From NCBI GenBank assembly GCA_035523875.1, contig DATKPY010000035.1:1-64000 (forward strand): a stretch of DNA of 64,000 nucleotides, read 5' to 3'. Origin of the DNA: JASHUC01 sp035523875 (GTDB lineage Bacteria; Pseudomonadota; Gammaproteobacteria; Steroidobacterales; Steroidobacteraceae). Every line of letters begins with the position of its first letter. The first letter of the stretch is position 1. Below the pieces are notes generated by a model. That model saw only the letters and a program-made list of their open reading frames with translations. It searched no databases and was not told where the DNA came from. This document shows, piece after piece, positions 55,182 through 63,303 of this stretch. Both the position numbers and the translations under genes were made by a program.

Positions 55182-56333
55182 ATGCCAAGATCAGCGGAAG
55201 CCGCAGAGGCGAAAGTGAGCACGACGGGCACGACCGGTACGCAGCGCGTTCTGGAGGTGAGCGGACCGCAGTCGCAGCTCAACACGCGCCCGCTCTTCAA
55301 GCTCATGGTGGAGAAGAAGGCCTCCGACCTGTTCTTCACCGCGAACGCTCCGATCAAGATCAAGATCGAGGGCCAGATCTTCCCGGTCAACAAGAACGTG
55401 CTCACGCCCGAGGTGGTGCGCCAGACCGCGCTCGCCCTCATGAGCCCCGAGCAGCGCGAGCTCTTTGCGGCCGACCACGAGCTCGACTTCGCCATCTCCG
55501 AGGCGGGGCTCGGGCGCTTCCGCGTGAACGTGTTCCAGCAGCGGGGCTATCCCGCGATCGTCCTGCGCTACATCAGCGCCGACATGCCGCGACTCGAGAA
55601 TCTCGGGGTTCCCGACATGATGCGCGAGCTCATCATGCTCAAGCGCGGACTGATCCTGGTGGTCGGAGCGACCGGCTCCGGCAAGTCCACCTCGATCGCC
55701 GCGATGATCAACCACCGCAACGAGAATTCCTCGGACCACATCGTGACGATCGAGGATCCGATCGAGTTCCTGCACACCAACAAGCGCTCGCTCGTCAACC
55801 AGCGCGAGGTTGGGCTCGACACCAAGTCGTTCTCGCACGCGCTGCGCGGGGTGATGCGCGCCGCGCCCGATGTGATCCTGATCGGCGAGATCCGTGACCG
55901 CGAGAGCATGGAGGCGGCCATCAACCTCGCGGGCACCGGCCATCTGGTGCTCGCGACGCTGCACGCGAACAACAGCGCCGAGACCCTCGACCGCATCATC
56001 AACCTCTTCCCGCGCGAGCAGCACAACCAGATCTTCTTGGACCTGTCGCAATACCTGCGCGCGATCCTCGCGCAGCGTCTCATCATGGGCCGGGACGGCA
56101 AGCGCTGCGCCGCGGTCGAGGTGATGCTCAACACGCCGCACATCAGTGAGCTCGTCAAGAAGGGCGACGTGGTCTCGATCAAGGAGGCGATCATCGCGAG
56201 CGGCGAGCGCGGCGTGCAGAGCTTCGACTCCGCGCTGCACGCGCTCTACAACGAGCGCCGCATCGAGCTCGAGGAGGCGCTCGCGAACGCCGACTCGCGC
56301 GCGAACCTGGAAGCGAAGATCAACTTCGGCTGA
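55182..56333 (+). CDS. Second PilU-like retraction ATPase
   Basis: 383 residues, clearly paralogous to pilU: EKKASDLFFTANAPIKIKIEG, Walker A GATGSGKSTS (about 162-171), VTIEDPIEFLHTNKRSLVNQREVGLDTKSF, LIGEIRDRESMEAA and TGHLVLATLHANNSAETLDRIINLFP. All ATPase motifs look intact. It has about 25 extra N-terminal residues (Ser/Thr/Gly-rich) and lacks the acidic PilU tail. 26 bases after pilU. Two PilU-type genes next to pilT are not the standard arrangement; the specialised role is unknown. Confidence 0.9.
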   Translation: MPRSAEAAEAKVSTTGTTGTQRVLEVSGPQSQLNTRPLFKLMVEKKASDLFFTANAPIKIKIEGQIFPVNKNVLTPEVVRQTALALMSPEQRELFAADHELDFAISEAGLGRFRVNVFQQRGYPAIVLRYISADMPRLENLGVPDMMRELIMLKRGLILVVGATGSGKSTSIAAMINHRNENSSDHIVTIEDPIEFLHTNKRSLVNQREVGLDTKSFSHALRGVMRAAPDVILIGEIRDRESMEAAINLAGTGHLVLATLHANNSAETLDRIINLFPREQHNQIFLDLSQYLRAILAQRLIMGRDGKRCAAVEVMLNTPHISELVKKGDVVSIKEAIIASGERGVQSFDSALHALYNERRIELEEALANADSRANLEAKINFG

Positions 56334-56393
56334 GCCGGAGCGCCGCGTTGCTTCTCGCGCCCGACTTCGAGCTGGCGGAACTCGATGCTCGCT

Positions 56394-57356
56394 TCAGCGC
56401 CGGGTGCAGACCGTCGAGAGCACCGCCATGCGCACGGCGACGCCGTTGCGGACCTGGTCGCGGATCACCGATTGCGGGCCGTCGGCCACATCGGAGGCGA
56501 TCTCCACGCCGCGATTCATCGGCTGCGGGTGCATGACGATCGCGTCGGGCTTGGCGAGCGCGAGCCGCTCGGGCGTGAGGCCGAACTTCGCGAAGTAGCG
56601 GTCGGCGTCCGGGAGCGAGGTCTGGCTCATGCGCTCCTTCTGGATGCGCAGCATCATGATCACATCCGCATCCTTGAGCCCCTTCGCGAGCGAGCCGTGG
56701 CGCGCGCACCCCGCGAACTCGTTGGCATCGGGCATGTACCCGGGCGGGGCGACGATGCGGATCTCACCGAGCCCCAAGGCCGTAAAGACATGGTAGGCGG
56801 AGCGCGCGACGCGCGAGTGGCGCACGTCCCCGACGATGGCGAGCGCGAGCTCGCCGAAGCGCGGCTTACGCTGGCGCACGGTGAGCGCATCCAGGAGCCC
56901 CTGAGTGGGGTGCGCGACGTGCGCCTCGCCCGCGGACAGCACGCTCACGTGGGGGCGCACGTGCTCGGCCACGAGCCCGGGCACGCCCGCCTCGGCGTCG
57001 CGGATCACGAGCACGTCCACGTAGAGCGACTCGAGCGTATAGATGGTGTCGAGCATGCTCTCGCCCTTGACGCGCGAGGACAGCTGCACCTCGAGGTTCA
57101 CGACCTGCGCGCCCAAGCGCTTCGCCGCGAGCTCGAAGGAGACACGCGTGCGCGTGGAGGGCTCGGTGAAGAGGTTCGCAACCGTCACCCCGGTGAGCTC
57201 GGAGCTCATCGGAGGCGGCTCTCCGATCGGCCGCACGAAGCTCTGCGAGCGCTCGAGCAGGCGCTCGATGTGCGCAGGAGGCAGCGTCTCGAGCGTGAGC
57301 AGATGCCGCAACGTTCCATCCGGACGGAGCTGCAGATCGACGCGCGAATCGTTCAT
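56394..57356 (-). CDS. pyrB: Aspartate carbamoyltransferase catalytic subunit
   Basis: First committed step of pyrimidine synthesis. 320 residues with carbamoyl-phosphate loop EPSTRTRVSFELAAKRLGA, HPTQGLLDALTVRQ and MHPQPMNRGVEI. ATG 57356 overlaps the ruvX stop (ATGA). The neighbouring pyrR of Pseudomonas is absent, and no pyrC-like partner gene follows within the window. Confidence 0.94.
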   Translation of the reverse strand: MNDSRVDLQLRPDGTLRHLLTLETLPPAHIERLLERSQSFVRPIGEPPPMSSELTGVTVANLFTEPSTRTRVSFELAAKRLGAQVVNLEVQLSSRVKGESMLDTIYTLESLYVDVLVIRDAEAGVPGLVAEHVRPHVSVLSAGEAHVAHPTQGLLDALTVRQRKPRFGELALAIVGDVRHSRVARSAYHVFTALGLGEIRIVAPPGYMPDANEFAGCARHGSLAKGLKDADVIMMLRIQKERMSQTSLPDADRYFAKFGLTPERLALAKPDAIVMHPQPMNRGVEIASDVADGPQSVIRDQVRNGVAVRMAVLSTVCTRR

Positions 57357-57835
57357 GGGCTCACGTTCCCCTCGCGTTCGCCGGCGAGCCATCGCTCGAG
57401 GATGACGGCCGCGGCCGCGCTGTCGACATCGCCGCGCCGCACCCTGCGGCGGCGCGCCCCCGAGGCACGATTGCCACTGAGCGCCGCATTCGCTTCGAGC
57501 GAGGACCCGCGCTCATCGACGTGCGCGACGGGCAGTCCGAGGCGCTCGTGCAGCGCCGCGCCGAAGCCGCGCGCGGCGCCGGCGAGGGCACCGGCGGTGC
57601 CGTCCGCATTATAGGGGACGCCGACGATCAGCAACGCGGGCGCGTGGGCGCGCACTTCGCGCTCGATCGCCGACCAGTCGGGACCTCGGCTCAACATGAG
57701 GATGGCCGGTCGCGGCGCCGCGCGCGCGGTGAGGGTGTCGCCCACTGCGACCCCGATGCGCTTGAGGCCGAAATCGAATGCGATGAGAGTGTGGGCTCGA
57801 GGCGGTTGCTGCAACTGCGAGCCGGGCTCAGGCAT
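57353..57835 (-). CDS. ruvX: Holliday junction resolvase-like RuvX/YqgF
   Basis: 160 residues of RNase H fold: IAFDFGLKRIGVAVGDTLT (first Asp), LLIVGVPYNADGT, VAHVDERGSSLEAN (Glu) and a last acidic motif VDSAAAAVILERWL. Known role includes 16S rRNA 5'-end processing. Overlaps yqgE by eight bases and pyrB by four. Confidence 0.93.
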   Translation of the reverse strand: MPEPGSQLQQPPRAHTLIAFDFGLKRIGVAVGDTLTARAAPRPAILMLSRGPDWSAIEREVRAHAPALLIVGVPYNADGTAGALAGAARGFGAALHERLGLPVAHVDERGSSLEANAALSGNRASGARRRRVRRGDVDSAAAAVILERWLAGEREGNVSP

Positions 57836-58400
57836 TGCCCGCCACGAGGCTCATCTGCCGGACCTTGTCCGTGCCGAGCCCGAGCAGCTCCCACGAGCCG
57901 CTCCAGCGCTGATCGAACGGCAGCCCGTAGACCACCCGCTCATCGGCCGGCACCGGCAGCCACGCGTTGTCGCGGATCTCCTGCTCGAGCTGCCCGGGAT
58001 CCCAGCCCGCGTACCCGAGCGCGATGAACGCGTCGCTCGGCCCCTCCCCGCGCGCCATCGCCGCGAGCACATCGCGCGAGGTGGTGACCTGGACGAGATC
58101 CGAGACGCGCACCGTGGTGTCCCAGCTTCCGCCCGGCCGGTGCAGCACGAAGCCGTGGTCGGTCTTCACCGGTCCGCCGCGCAACACGGGCTGCGCGGCG
58201 ATCTGCTCATCGCGCGCCGTGAGCTGCATCTGCGAGAGCACTTCGGAGAGCTTCATCGGCAGGGGCCGATTGAGCACGATCCCGAGCGCGCCGGTCTCGG
58301 CGCCGTGGTCGCAGATGAGCGTGACGGTCTGTGCGAAGTTCGGGTCGTTGAGCGCCGGCATCGCGATCAGGATGTGATTGGTGAGGCTCGCCTCGCTCAT
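57828..58400 (-). CDS. yqgE: YqgE/AlgH family protein (UPF0301)
   Basis: 190 residues: LTNHILIAMPALNDPNFAQTVTLICDH, GALGIVLNRPLP, VLRGGPVKTDHGFVLH and ALGYAGWDPGQLEQEI are family hallmarks. AlgH was first linked to alginate control in Pseudomonas; biochemical role unknown. ATG 58400 chosen; the longer frame upstream is shadow over tonB. Confidence 0.93.
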   Translation of the reverse strand: MSEASLTNHILIAMPALNDPNFAQTVTLICDHGAETGALGIVLNRPLPMKLSEVLSQMQLTARDEQIAAQPVLRGGPVKTDHGFVLHRPGGSWDTTVRVSDLVQVTTSRDVLAAMARGEGPSDAFIALGYAGWDPGQLEQEIRDNAWLPVPADERVVYGLPFDQRWSGSWELLGLGTDKVRQMSLVAGNA

Positions 58401-58431
58401 GTGGGCAGTATGGGGCCTCGACCCGCGCGCC

Positions 58432-59334
58432 TCAAGGAACGGCGGAAACCGTGCCACCGACCGGTCTGCCGCCCACGAAATCCCACTGGTAGGCGAAGCG
58501 GAGCATGCGGTAGTCACGCGCGAGCTCCGGTGGAAACGGGTCGAACGGGCTCGCGAGCTTGAGGATCGCGAGCGCCGCCTGGTCGAGCGCCGCATCGCCG
58601 CTCGAGTGCCGGATCACGGCCCGCTCGAGCCTACCGTCGGAGCCGATCACGACCTCGAGCACGGGGTTCGCATCGAGACCAGCGGAGCGCGCTGCGGTCG
58701 GATAGTTGAGCGTCCCGATTTGCTCGACGCGACGGCGCCAGTGGTCGAGGTACGGCGCGAGGATCGACTGCCGCGTGTCAGGAGTGACCCACAGATCCTC
58801 CCGATGCGGGCCACGCAGCTCGACCTGTCCGGTATCGTCGTCCGGCCCCGCGTCCGCCGCCACCCGGTCGGGCAGCAGCAGCGGTTTCTCGCTGCCCGCC
58901 GCGCCGAAACCGGAGTCGGAGAAGTACTCGATCTGAGGCCGCGGCGTCGCGGTGGCGAGCACGCGCTCCGCATGCGGGGAGGCGGCCGCTCCGCTTGCGG
59001 TCAAGCTGTTGCCGTCGATGAGTCCATCGTGCGCCGCGATGGGTTGCGCGGCCGCCTGATTGCGTGGCGAGACGTGACGGTCCGTGTTGCCCGAGCCGAG
59101 CTGCGTGCGCTGGGCGAGATAGGTGGCCGAGTCGTTGCGGTCGGCCGTCGGCACCTCATCGGAGACCAGCAGCACCTCGAGCCCGGGCGGCGAATTCCCG
59201 TCATGGGCTGCGCTGCTGAAAGTGATTCCGAGGATGACCATGCCGTGAAGCAGCGCCGCCACGAAGATCGTCATCACCAGACGCTCGCGGATCGGTGCCG
59301 TTCCTTCGCGGAGAGTCAGCGCACGCAGAGCCAT
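58432..59334 (-). CDS. TonB-family energy transducer
   Basis: 300 residues with one N-terminal membrane helix (about 20-40, VMTIFVAALLHGMVILGITF), a long low-complexity periplasmic spacer and a C-terminal TonB domain (LNYPTAARSAGLDANPVLEVVIGSDG, then LDQAALAILKLASPFDPFPPE). Energises outer-membrane receptors or, in this position beside gshB and the pil cluster, may have another envelope role. In P. aeruginosa a tonB-like gene sits in the same place. Confidence 0.88.
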   Translation of the reverse strand: MALRALTLREGTAPIRERLVMTIFVAALLHGMVILGITFSSAAHDGNSPPGLEVLLVSDEVPTADRNDSATYLAQRTQLGSGNTDRHVSPRNQAAAQPIAAHDGLIDGNSLTASGAAASPHAERVLATATPRPQIEYFSDSGFGAAGSEKPLLLPDRVAADAGPDDDTGQVELRGPHREDLWVTPDTRQSILAPYLDHWRRRVEQIGTLNYPTAARSAGLDANPVLEVVIGSDGRLERAVIRHSSGDAALDQAALAILKLASPFDPFPPELARDYRMLRFAYQWDFVGGRPVGGTVSAVP

Positions 59335-59371
59335 CGGGCGAGTATAGCCACGGACCTGCGGCGTGCACGTG

Positions 59372-60349
59372 TCACAGTTCGCGAACGGTGCGGCGCAGAC
59401 GACGCTCGATGGCGTCGATGAGCAGGGCGCCGATGTCGATGTGGAACTGCTTGTCGAGCTCGCGGATGCCCGTGGGGCTCGTCACATTGATCTCGGTCAC
59501 GAAGCCCCCGATCACATCGAGGCCCACGAACAGCATGCCGCGCTCTGCGAGCTGCGGGCCGATCTCATGGGCGAGCCAGCGGTCGCGCTCCTCGAGCGGG
59601 CGGCCCACGCCGCGTGCGCCCGCGGCGAGGTTCCCGCGGTTGTCCTCGGCGGACGGGATGCGCGCGAGCGCGTACGGCACCGGCTCGCCGTCGATGAGCA
59701 GCACGCGCGAATCGCCGGTCACGGCGATCTCGGGGAGGTAGCGTTGGACGATGGCGTAGCGCTGGCCGTAGTCCGTGAGTGTCTCGAGGATGACGTTCGC
59801 ATTCTTCTCGCCCTGCTCGATCACGAAGATCGACCGTCCGCCCATTCCGTGGAGCGGCTTGCAGACGATCTTGCCGTGCTCGCGCAGGAATGCGCTCATA
59901 TCGCCCATGTTGCGCGTGATGAGGGTCGGTGCGCAGCACTGGGGAAACCAGGCCGTGTACACCTTCTCGTTCATGTCGCGCAGGCCGCGCGGCCGGTTGA
60001 CGACGAGCGCCCCCTGGTCCTCGGCGCGCTCGAGGATGTAGGTGCAATAGATGTACTCGGTGTCGAAGGGCGGATCCTTGCGCATCAGGATGCAGTCGAG
60101 CTCGCCGAGCGGCAGGACCCGGGGCTCCCCGAGCGTGTACCAGCCGGCCGGGTCGGCCCGGACGGCGAGCGGGCGCGCCCGCCCGAGCGCCCGGCCGTCC
60201 CGCAGCGCGAGATCGCAGAGCTCGAGATAATGGAGCTCGAAGCCGCGAGCCTGGGCGGCGAGGAGCATCGCGAGCGTCGAGTCCTTCGCGTACTTGATGT
60301 GGGCGATCGGGTCCATCACCACGCCGAGTCGTGCGCGCTCGTCTGCCAT
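59372..60349 (-). CDS. gshB: Glutathione synthetase
   Basis: Joins gamma-glutamylcysteine and glycine. 325 residues: GVVMDPIAHIKYAKDSTLAMLLAAQ, MRKDPPFDTEYIYCTYILERAE, VCKPLHGMGGRSIF (ATP-grasp loop) and NVTSPTGIRELDKQF. ATG 60349 chosen over the GTG six bases upstream. Confidence 0.95.
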   Translation of the reverse strand: MADERARLGVVMDPIAHIKYAKDSTLAMLLAAQARGFELHYLELCDLALRDGRALGRARPLAVRADPAGWYTLGEPRVLPLGELDCILMRKDPPFDTEYIYCTYILERAEDQGALVVNRPRGLRDMNEKVYTAWFPQCCAPTLITRNMGDMSAFLREHGKIVCKPLHGMGGRSIFVIEQGEKNANVILETLTDYGQRYAIVQRYLPEIAVTGDSRVLLIDGEPVPYALARIPSAEDNRGNLAAGARGVGRPLEERDRWLAHEIGPQLAERGMLFVGLDVIGGFVTEINVTSPTGIRELDKQFHIDIGALLIDAIERRLRRTVREL

Positions 60350-60424
60350 GGGCACGATCTTATGTCAGCGCGCAGTTGATGGAGAGGCCTGTTCGCGCTT
60401 CGAGCTGCGCAAAACGTGACGTGT

Positions 60425-60454
60425 CTGGCATAGCAGGGGGTGTGCCGATATGTT
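60425..60454 (+). promoter_or_regulatory. Possible promoter of the pilG operon
   Basis: CTGGCA, an 18-base spacer and TATGTT, 68 bases before pilG. Weak match. Confidence 0.35.
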
Positions 60455-60522
60455 AAAACCCACAACGCTTGCCGCGTGCCCGCGCCACCATAGCGGTTTG
60501 CGGTTGAAGGAGTTCCATACCC

Positions 60523-60915
60523 GTGACCGGCGCCAACTCGAAGCTACAGGGCCTCAAGGTACTGGTCATCGACGACAGCAAGACGATCCGCCGCACCGCC
60601 GAGACGCTCCTCGCAAAGGAGGGCTGCGAGGTCTACACGGCGATCGACGGCTTCGACGCACTCGCGAAGATCGCCGACCACCAGCCCGACATCGTGTTCG
60701 TCGACATCATGATGCCGCGGCTCGACGGCTATCAGACCTGTTCGCTCATCAAGCACAACAAGGTCTTCAAGTCGATCCCGGTCATCATGCTCTCGTCCAA
60801 GGACGGACTGTTCGACCGCGCTCGCGGACGCATCGTGGGCTCCGAGCATTACCTCACGAAGCCGTTCACCAAGGACGAGCTGTTGAGCGCGATCGAGACC
60901 CATATCGGGAGATGA
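60523..60915 (+). CDS. pilG: Response regulator PilG (CheY-like)
   Basis: 130-residue single receiver domain that transmits Chp signals to pilus extension. VLVIDDSKTIRRTAETLL (acidic pocket), FVDIMMPRLDGYQT (phospho-Asp), PVIMLSSKDGLFDRARGRIVGSEHYLTKPF (Ser, Lys). GTG start with GAAGGAG upstream. First gene of pilGHIJ-chpA. Confidence 0.95.
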   Translation: MTGANSKLQGLKVLVIDDSKTIRRTAETLLAKEGCEVYTAIDGFDALAKIADHQPDIVFVDIMMPRLDGYQTCSLIKHNKVFKSIPVIMLSSKDGLFDRARGRIVGSEHYLTKPFTKDELLSAIETHIGR

Positions 60916-61286
60916 TGGCCATGCCACTCATACTCATCGTGGACGACTCGCCCACCGAGGTGCATGTGATGCAGAAGGCGCTCGAGCGCCACGGCTACCG
61001 CACCGCCGCGGCGGGCGACGGCGCGGAGGGCATCCGCCTCGCGCGCGAGATGAGCCCGGACCTGATTTTCATGGACGTGGTGATGCCCGGTATGAACGGC
61101 TACCAGGCGACGCGCACGCTCGCGAACGACCCCAGGACACGCTCGATTCCGATCATCATGGTGACCTCCAAGGGACAGGAGACGGACAAGATCTGGGGCC
61201 TGCGCCAGGGTGCGGTGGACTACATGGTGAAGCCGGTCTCGCCCGATCAGCTCGTGGCCAAAGCCCAAGCCACGTTGACGGTCTGA
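60912..61286 (+). CDS. pilH: Response regulator PilH (CheY-like)
   Basis: 124-residue receiver domain, partner or brake for PilG. LILIVDDSPTEVHVMQKAL, FMDVVMPGMNGYQATR, IIMVTSKGQETDKIWGLRQGAVDYMVKPV. The first ATG overlaps the pilG stop by four bases (ATGATGGCCATG gives three possible starts). Confidence 0.94.
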   Translation: MMAMPLILIVDDSPTEVHVMQKALERHGYRTAAAGDGAEGIRLAREMSPDLIFMDVVMPGMNGYQATRTLANDPRTRSIPIIMVTSKGQETDKIWGLRQGAVDYMVKPVSPDQLVAKAQATLTV

Positions 61287-61298
61287 GCGCACCGGACT

Positions 61299-61859
61299 AT
61301 GGAGGGAGTGTCGCTCAAGGCACTGCGCGACAGGCCATTCGAGCTCCTGCGGGAACTCGAGCAGCGCGGTCGCGCGGTCTCGGCGCAGGTCGGACAGGAG
61401 GGCGCCTCGGGCCGCGACTGGGTCGGAGTTGCGCTGCGCATGGCGGGCGAGCTGTTCCTCGCCGCGCGCGAGGAGACACGCGAGGTCTTGAGCGTGCCGC
61501 CGGCGCTCACGCGGGTGCCGGGCGCCCAGGGCTGGATCCGGGGACTCGCCAACGTCCGCGGGCAGCTGCTGCCGGTCATCGATCTGCGCCAGTTCATCGG
61601 CAGCGGAACCGCTCCGGCTACCCGCAACACGCGCGTGATCGTCGTCAACCATCGGGAGATTCCCGCGGGGCTCCTGGTCGATGAGGTGCTCGGCTTCCGC
61701 CGCTTCGCCGAGAGCGAATTCACCGGGGACATCCCCCCGACCGTCGCGCGTTGCGAGCGATACTTGGCCGGCGCCTTCCGCCGCGGCCAGGAGCAGTGGC
61801 CCGTGTTGAGCCTGCGCTCGATCCTCGAGAGTCCCGCATTCGGCGAGGCGGCAGCCTGA
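61299..61859 (+). CDS. pilI: CheW-like coupling protein PilI
   Basis: 186 residues with a CheW domain: WVGVALRMAGELFLAAREET, VPGAQGWIRGLANVRGQLLPVIDLRQF and VDEVLGFRRF. Links PilJ to the ChpA kinase. Its stop overlaps the pilJ start by one base (TGATG). Confidence 0.93.
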   Translation: MEGVSLKALRDRPFELLRELEQRGRAVSAQVGQEGASGRDWVGVALRMAGELFLAAREETREVLSVPPALTRVPGAQGWIRGLANVRGQLLPVIDLRQFIGSGTAPATRNTRVIVVNHREIPAGLLVDEVLGFRRFAESEFTGDIPPTVARCERYLAGAFRRGQEQWPVLSLRSILESPAFGEAAA

Positions 61860-63274
61860 TGGAAACGCCCGCTCAGCCCGAGGAAACCCGCAGGGACGCC
61901 GCGCAGGCGGCCGACCCGCGACCGGTAGCGCGCCGGCTCGAGGTGCTGACCGCGGTCGCGGCCATTCTGGTGCTCGCGAGTGCGGTGCTCACCCTCGTCG
62001 AGCGTCCGCTCGCAGAGAGCTGGATCGAGCTTGCCATCGCGGCGGCGGCGTTCATCGCGCTGCTCCTGGTGTGGCTCGGATTGAAGCGGCTGCGGCGCGT
62101 GAGCGAGCGGCAGCAGCAGGCCGTCGCGACACAGCGCAGCGAGAGCGACCGGAATCAGCAGGCGATCCTGCGTCTGCTCGATGAGCTCTCGAGCCTCGCC
62201 GACGGGGATCTCACGGTGCAGGCGACCGTGACCGAGGACATCACCGGGGCCATCGCCGACTCGATCAACTACGCCGTCGATGCGCTGCGGGGCCTCGTCA
62301 CGACGATCAATCAATCGGCAATCCAGCTCGACGGTGCCGCGCGCCAGACCCAGGCGCTTGCGCAGCACCTCGCGAAGTCGAGCGGCGCGCAGTCGAAGCA
62401 GATCGGCGCCGCGACGGAGACGGCCGGGACCGTGGCCGCGGCGACCGAGGAGGTCTCGGGCAACGCCGAGCGCGCCGCGGACGTGGCCCGTCATTCGGTC
62501 GACGTGGCGCACAAGGGCGGCGATGCAGTGCGCCGGACGATCGACGGCATGAATGCGATCCGCGAGACCATCCAGGAGACCTCCAAGCGCATCAAGCGGC
62601 TCGGCGAGAGCTCCCAGGAAATCGGCAACATCGTCGAGCTCATCAACGACATCGCCGAGCAGACCAACATTCTCGCGCTCAACGCCTCCATCCAGGCATC
62701 CATGGCCGGCGAGGCGGGGCGCGGTTTCGCGGTCGTCGCCGACGAGGTGCAGCGGCTCGCCGAGCGCGCCGCGAATGCGACCAAGCAGATCGAGGTACTG
62801 GTGCGCACCATCCAGACCGACACCAACGAGGCGGTCGTCTCCATGGAGCGCAGCACCACCGATGTGGTGGGCGGAGCGCTACTCGCCGAGAACGCCGGCG
62901 CGGCGCTCGAGGAGATCGAGCAGGTCTCCAATCAGATCGCGAGTCTGGTGCAGAATATCTCCGCGAGCTCGCGCCAGCAGTCCTCGGCGGTGCTCAACAT
63001 CGCGCGCAACATGCAGGTGCTGAAGGAGATCAGCGGGCAGACCGCGGACTCGACCAGCGCGACTTCCGTCGCGATCGCCAAGCTCGCCGAGCTCTCCGCC
63101 GGCATGCGCAAGGCGGCCGCCGGATTCCGCCTGCCCGGGGCTCCGGAGCCGCCTCCCGCGGCCGCCGGGACGGCGACCGGAGCGTTCCCGCGTGTCGAGG
63201 AGCCGCGCGGTGGAGGGCGGCCCAGCGAGACGCGCCGGCCGACGCGTCCCGTTCCCGCAGCCGGCGGACACTGA
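61859..63274 (+). CDS. pilJ: Chemoreceptor PilJ, lacking a periplasmic sensor domain
   Basis: 471-residue methyl-accepting protein. Two membrane helices (about residues 28-47 and 57-75) are separated by only about ten residues, so the large periplasmic domain of known PilJ proteins (about 680 residues) is missing. A HAMP-like segment, then the signalling hairpin with the conserved tip EIGNIVELINDIAEQTNILALNASI region and GRGFAVVADEVQRLAERA are intact. Pro/Gly-rich tail. In the chp operon between pilI and chpA. Confidence 0.9.
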   Translation: METPAQPEETRRDAAQAADPRPVARRLEVLTAVAAILVLASAVLTLVERPLAESWIELAIAAAAFIALLLVWLGLKRLRRVSERQQQAVATQRSESDRNQQAILRLLDELSSLADGDLTVQATVTEDITGAIADSINYAVDALRGLVTTINQSAIQLDGAARQTQALAQHLAKSSGAQSKQIGAATETAGTVAAATEEVSGNAERAADVARHSVDVAHKGGDAVRRTIDGMNAIRETIQETSKRIKRLGESSQEIGNIVELINDIAEQTNILALNASIQASMAGEAGRGFAVVADEVQRLAERAANATKQIEVLVRTIQTDTNEAVVSMERSTTDVVGGALLAENAGAALEEIEQVSNQIASLVQNISASSRQQSSAVLNIARNMQVLKEISGQTADSTSATSVAIAKLAELSAGMRKAAAGFRLPGAPEPPPAAAGTATGAFPRVEEPRGGGRPSETRRPTRPVPAAGGH

Positions 63275-63303
63275 CACCGAGTCAAGTTGCGCTCGATCCC
63301 CTC

